Assembly: GCA_938028585.1 (NCBI GenBank)
Contig: CALIZH010000008.1
Span: 1-6,705, forward strand
Reading direction: 5' to 3'
Source of the DNA: an uncultured Actinomyces sp.
GTDB lineage: Bacteria > Actinomycetota > Actinomycetes > Actinomycetales > Actinomycetaceae
DNA length: 6,705 nt
Under the pieces are notes generated by a model. The model made no database searches. It was not told where the DNA came from and saw only the letters and a program-made list of their open reading frames with translations. Below are positions 4,514 through 6,705 of this stretch, in pieces. Every line of letters starts with the position of its first letter. Positions within the stretch are counted from its first letter, which is position 1. A program made the translations under genes and the position numbers.

Positions 4514-5224
4514 ATGGAATTAACCGCCTCGCACGAGAGCGTCTTCCCGCCGGAGGTGCTCTCTCGCTATCAGATACGCGAGACACGCAACGCTGCGACA
4601 ATCTTGCGTGCCACAAACCCGGCGCTCTTCGAGGAGCTGGTCATCGCGCTTAACGAGTTTGAGATCATCAGCGACGACCTACTCCTCGCCGGTGGTCCGG
4701 AATCTGGCCTCGCGCGCCGCTTTAACGAGAGCTTTCGCTCACGAGGCTGGCGAGAGGCTCGCGTGGACACTGAGATCGACCTTAAGTTGCGCATCATGCC
4801 CTACAGGCCCTCAGGCGAGACAGAGGCCACTGTCACCTCATCCCTCGTGTCGAACAAAGGTTACAAAGTCGATAACTTCAAAGGGCGCGTTGCGCTCGAT
4901 CTGGAGTGGAACGCCAAGGACGGCAACCTGGATCGAGACATCGCTGCCTATCGTGCTCTATATGATGCGGGATTTATCGATGTGGGCGTGATCGTCACCC
5001 GGACCCAAGCCGATCTACATGCCTTCGCAACCCAGCTTCGGCTTGATCACGGGATGCCCCAATCTGAGGCTAAAAAGATGTTGCAGACGACAACGTCAAC
5101 GAACCTAACCAAGCTCCTTCCTCGCATGACACGAGGCGACGGAGGTGGGTGTCCGCTGCTGGCTATCGCCATCAGCTCTCACACCTTCGAGAACTCGCCT
5201 ACGACGAGGCCGAATCCTTCTTAG
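4514..5224 (+). CDS. BglII-family type II restriction endonuclease
   Basis: A 236-residue protein that should cut unmethylated DNA as a homodimer, close in length to BglII (223). The family core is KVDNFKGRVALDLEWNAKDG (118-137) followed by NLDRDIAAYRALYDAGFIDV. Asp120, Asp129 and Glu131 sit at the spacing of the BglII active-site residues Asp84, Glu93 and Gln95, so they are likely metal ligands; Glu131 in place of Gln recalls the E-x-E of BamHI. The C-terminal LLPRMTRGDGGGCPLLAIAI (201-220) also looks typical of the family. BglII cuts AGATCT and its relative BstYI cuts RGATCY; specificity here is inferred. It is probably leaderless. It converges on the adenine methyltransferase gene and overlaps its 3' end by 26 bp. 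The gene appears intact. Confidence 0.85.
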   Translation: MELTASHESVFPPEVLSRYQIRETRNAATILRATNPALFEELVIALNEFEIISDDLLLAGGPESGLARRFNESFRSRGWREARVDTEIDLKLRIMPYRPSGETEATVTSSLVSNKGYKVDNFKGRVALDLEWNAKDGNLDRDIAAYRALYDAGFIDVGVIVTRTQADLHAFATQLRLDHGMPQSEAKKMLQTTTSTNLTKLLPRMTRGDGGGCPLLAIAISSHTFENSPTTRPNPS

Positions 5225-6050
5225 GGCGCCCACGCCCACGTAGAGAGACGCCACTGCGGGACAGGAGCGTGCGTACGCGCGCAATCGAGTATCCGGACTG
5301 AGTAACGAGTTCTTGCACAGACGCGCCCTTGGCATACTCCTCGGCGAGAATCTCACCGACACGAGCTGAGAGCCACTCGTTCATCCGTTCGTTGGGTTCA
5401 AGGATCGGCAGGCGGTCAATCTCTCCTCCGCCATAGCCCTTCTGGGCTTTGCCCTGAGGCTCGATCTCATCACCAGACTCGTTGCCCCATACAGTCCAAC
5501 CCGGACGTGCATAACGTGCGAACATCTCCAGGTACGGTCCCGGAGAACAGGCCTCGATGAGGTCATACTGCTCGTCGGGCTTACGGCTGTGCTCGCGCTT
5601 GCGCGTCTCTATCATGTTCACTGTTGAGCGTCCTGGTGCGAGAGTTCTCATCGAACCCTTCACACCGAAGAGGATTGGCTCGGTGACATTGCGGAAATAG
5701 AATCCAACACCGCGACCGTCTGGACCGCCATCCTTGCGGCGCTTCGCCCAAATGATGTTAGAGACGTAGCGAAAGCCCCAGGCGCGCATCACCTCGATAC
5801 CTTCTGGGAGAAGAGCATTCGGCACCCATAGGTACAGGTGAGCGTTCTTGGCGGTCACATCGCCCACTGGTAGCGCCTTGATCTCCTCAAGTGACATCGT
5901 GCCATACCGTCCGAGACGATGATGTTCCGGTGCAACCTTGCCTGTGCGGTTCGTGAAACGCCATGGTGGATCGGCCAACACTGTCTGAAACCCACCCTCG
6001 ACGGTGGGTAGGGGAGCGAATTCTTCGGTTGTGTTCAATGTGTCAGACAT
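5199..6050 (-). CDS. MT-A70 family adenine-N6 DNA methyltransferase with C-terminal HTH
   Basis: A 283-residue methyltransferase that should protect the sites of the neighbouring endonuclease. MT-A70 marks: the catalytic DPPW at 27-30, after FQTVLA; LYLWVPNALLPEG (72-84); GFRYVSNIIWAKR (92-104); HSRKPDEQYDLIE (154-166); and the SAM-pocket segment EMFARYARPGWTVWGNE (175-191). Residues about 223-272 form an extra domain with HTH-like helices (EEYAKGASVQELV, GYSIARVRTLLSRSGV). It ends in RGRGRPKK with the AT-hook core RGRP (273-276). This tail may aid target binding or repress its own promoter. ATG 6050 has no Shine-Dalgarno, but TAGACT ends 7 nt before it, so the mRNA is probably leaderless. 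The stop lies inside the convergent endonuclease gene. Confidence 0.9.
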   Translation of the reverse strand: MSDTLNTTEEFAPLPTVEGGFQTVLADPPWRFTNRTGKVAPEHHRLGRYGTMSLEEIKALPVGDVTAKNAHLYLWVPNALLPEGIEVMRAWGFRYVSNIIWAKRRKDGGPDGRGVGFYFRNVTEPILFGVKGSMRTLAPGRSTVNMIETRKREHSRKPDEQYDLIEACSPGPYLEMFARYARPGWTVWGNESGDEIEPQGKAQKGYGGGEIDRLPILEPNERMNEWLSARVGEILAEEYAKGASVQELVTQSGYSIARVRTLLSRSGVSLRGRGRPKKDSASS

Positions 6051-6061
6051 GGATCCCAGTC
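6051..6061 (-). promoter_or_regulatory. Probable leaderless promoter of the methyltransferase gene
   Basis: On the - strand TAGACT (6056-6061) is a TANNNT -10 box followed by GGGATCC and then ATG 6050, which puts the predicted transcript start on the ATG. GGATCC (6051-6056) touches the start codon and is an RGATCY site. Confidence 0.5.
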
Positions 6062-6069
6062 TACCAAAT

Positions 6070-6099
6070 AAAGATCTATTTGAGTGTTAATAGATCTTT
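6070..6099. promoter_or_regulatory. Inverted-repeat operator with two AGATCT sites before the methyltransferase
   Basis: AAAGATCTATT (6070-6080) is exactly complementary to AATAGATCTTT (6089-6099), with an 8-bp spacer. Each arm holds AGATCT, and their centres are 20 bp apart, about two helical turns. The dyad covers about -20 to -49 from the predicted start, where RNA polymerase binds. Control by the methyltransferase, through methylation of the sites or its HTH tail, is the simplest reading. It is inference, as is AGATCT specificity. Confidence 0.6.
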
Positions 6100-6132
6100 T
6101 CTGAGCATATCGTCACAGTGTTGATATATAAG

Positions 6133-6174
6133 GCAGAAACCCTCGGCTATCGACAAATAACCGAGGGCTTCTGC
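6133..6174 (-). terminator. Terminator of the right-hand operon
   Basis: GCAGAA-A-CCCTCGG (6133-6146) pairs with CCGAGGG-C-TTCTGC (6161-6174): two perfect helices of 7 and 6 bp joined by one A-C mismatch, on a 14-nt loop. On the - strand it begins 3 nt after the 68-aa gene's stop and is followed by CTTATATATC, a weak T-rich tail. It separates that operon from the methyltransferase promoter. Confidence 0.7.
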
Positions 6175-6177
6175 TAC

Positions 6178-6384
6178 TCACAGTTCGGGCCCACTGTCGC
6201 TCTTCGAGTCCCAATTCAGACTGATGATCCGACCGAGAACGCGGCGCTGATACTCAGAGACGCTCTCGCCGTTGCGCACCGTTCCATCGAGCCGCTCAGC
6301 GTTCTTGTTGATCGGCCGAGAGTGATCGACCTCGACGCGAGGCTTGCCCAGTTTGATGCCCGTTCCAATCACAGGTTTCACCAT
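6178..6384 (-). CDS. Unknown 68-aa protein
   Basis: A small protein I do not recognise. ATG 6384 is well supported by AAGGAGGTGA, a near-perfect Shine-Dalgarno, with GGAGG 8 nt before it. The frame is open further upstream to 6657, but that extension overlaps the membrane-protein gene in another frame and is unlikely to be used. The product is basic and soluble, rich in Arg/Asn/Ser, with no signal peptide or membrane segment; features are VEVDHSRPINKNAERLDG and the helical ESVSEYQRRVLGRIISLNW. It starts 17 nt after the stop of the upstream membrane-protein gene and is followed at once by a terminator, so it is the last gene of a leftward operon entering from the right. Confidence 0.7.
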   Translation of the reverse strand: MVKPVIGTGIKLGKPRVEVDHSRPINKNAERLDGTVRNGESVSEYQRRVLGRIISLNWDSKSDSGPEL

Positions 6385-6401
6385 CCTTCTCACCTCCTTC
6401 C

Positions 6402-6705
6402 TTACCTGAGTTCCTCGTAGACCCATCGGCTCACCCGCAGGACTACCCAGATGAACAACGCTGCCCCACCGAGCGTCGCAGCAGCGATCAGCGCCTTCTG
6501 CCACCACAGCGAGGCTGCCGTGAACGCGCCCCATGCCCAGCCGAAGAGCGGGCCGATGCCGACCATGCTCCCAAAGCCCCACACGAGGCCACCCACGAGC
6601 AAAAGCGAGGCGAACAGCGGCAGCACAGCAATGGCAACTTTTCCGACCGTCGTCCACGGTATACGCCCCTCCAAGGCCTCCAGACGGCTCTCGTTGCGCT
6701 CCAGA
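6402..6705 (-). CDS. Membrane protein with two hydrophobic segments, C-terminal part
   Basis: The frame is open at the right edge of the window and ends at TAA 6402. A TTG at 6674 could start a 90-residue protein, but the codons before it (LERNESRLEAL) read as a coiled coil, and no clear ribosome binding site precedes the TTG. The gene probably continues beyond the window. Counting from the TTG, hydrophobic segments lie at about 12-36 (KVAIAVLPLFASLLLVGGL) and 60-80 (KALIAAATLGGAALFIWVVL), with a Gly/Trp-rich middle and a basic end (RVSRWVYEELR). An N-terminal coiled coil before two membrane segments is seen in small mobilisation accessory proteins and in some phage proteins. I cannot assign it to either. 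It shares an operon with the 68-aa gene. Confidence 0.65.
   Translation of the reverse strand, partial: LERNESRLEALEGRIPWTTVGKVAIAVLPLFASLLLVGGLVWGFGSMVGIGPLFGWAWGAFTAASLWWQKALIAAATLGGAALFIWVVLRVSRWVYEELR

Larger units (their letters stand above)
89..6705. mobile_element. Integrated mobile element, left end (ssrA-integrated, serine recombinase type)
   Basis: Everything right of the ssrA end looks like accessory DNA. It has a large serine recombinase at the extreme edge pointing into the tmRNA gene, a lipoprotein and XRE regulator, a repeat array, ArdA, and a type II restriction-modification pair. Such genes travel together on prophages, integrative conjugative elements and mobilisable islands. 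The right boundary (attR) is not in the window. No phage structural, relaxase, T4SS or replication protein is visible, so the class of element is undecided. The extent to the window end is an inference. Confidence 0.65.

Noticed and set aside
6118..6420. A 100-aa + strand frame over the right-hand terminator.
   Set aside because: It begins inside the terminator region without a ribosome site and runs antisense to a well-supported gene.
6385..6657. A 159-aa version of the small right-hand gene, starting at 6657.
   Set aside because: The extra residues overlap the membrane-protein gene in another frame, and the strong Shine-Dalgarno places the start at ATG 6384.

Overview
The window looks like the left end of an integrated mobile element in a moderately GC-rich Gram-positive bacterium, most likely an actinobacterium. 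This host call is an inference. It rests on the GC-rich coding sequence, hairpin terminators that mostly lack U-tracts, two genes whose ATG lies 7 nt after a TANNNT -10 box (the leaderless arrangement common in actinobacteria), and the style of the small XRE regulator and the MT-A70/HTH fusion.

Left end (1-1657): bases 1-88 are the 3' end of ssrA (tmRNA) on the + strand. Directly against it, on the - strand, is a large serine recombinase that starts with GTG at 1657. Its reading frame has no stop before the window edge and runs antisense through the ssrA end, so about 523 codons belong to the element and the tail is antisense tmRNA. This junction is the probable left attachment site. A 49-nt near-perfect hairpin with a TTCG loop abuts the ssrA end.

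Control region (1743-3730): a terminator hairpin, a lipoprotein gene (- strand) and a small XRE-type regulator (+ strand) that diverges from it. Then come about 640 bp without an assigned protein gene. They hold a dense array of twelve ACCGC/GCGGT motifs, including a perfect 20-bp inverted repeat around an AT-rich spacer, followed by a highly structured leader before ardA with a possible 20-codon leader peptide.

Defence and anti-defence (3728-6099): an ArdA antirestriction protein with a strong terminator, then a type II restriction-modification pair. A BglII-family endonuclease (+) and an MT-A70 adenine methyltransferase with a C-terminal HTH and AT-hook-like tail (-) converge and overlap by 26 bp. 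The methyltransferase promoter carries a perfect 11-bp inverted repeat with an AGATCT in each arm, plus a GGATCC next to the ATG. This points to RGATCY/AGATCT specificity and to self-control.

Right end (6133-6705): a bidirectional-looking terminator, a 68-aa unknown protein, and the C-terminal part of a two-segment membrane protein. These belong to an operon that enters from the right and is cut by the window edge.

Taken together: the recombinase would move the element, the lipoprotein and XRE regulator may govern exclusion and maintenance, ArdA would protect incoming DNA from host type I restriction, and the R-M pair would stabilise the element and exclude competitors. Whether it is a prophage, an ICE or a mobilisable island cannot be decided here: no structural, relaxase or replication gene is visible.
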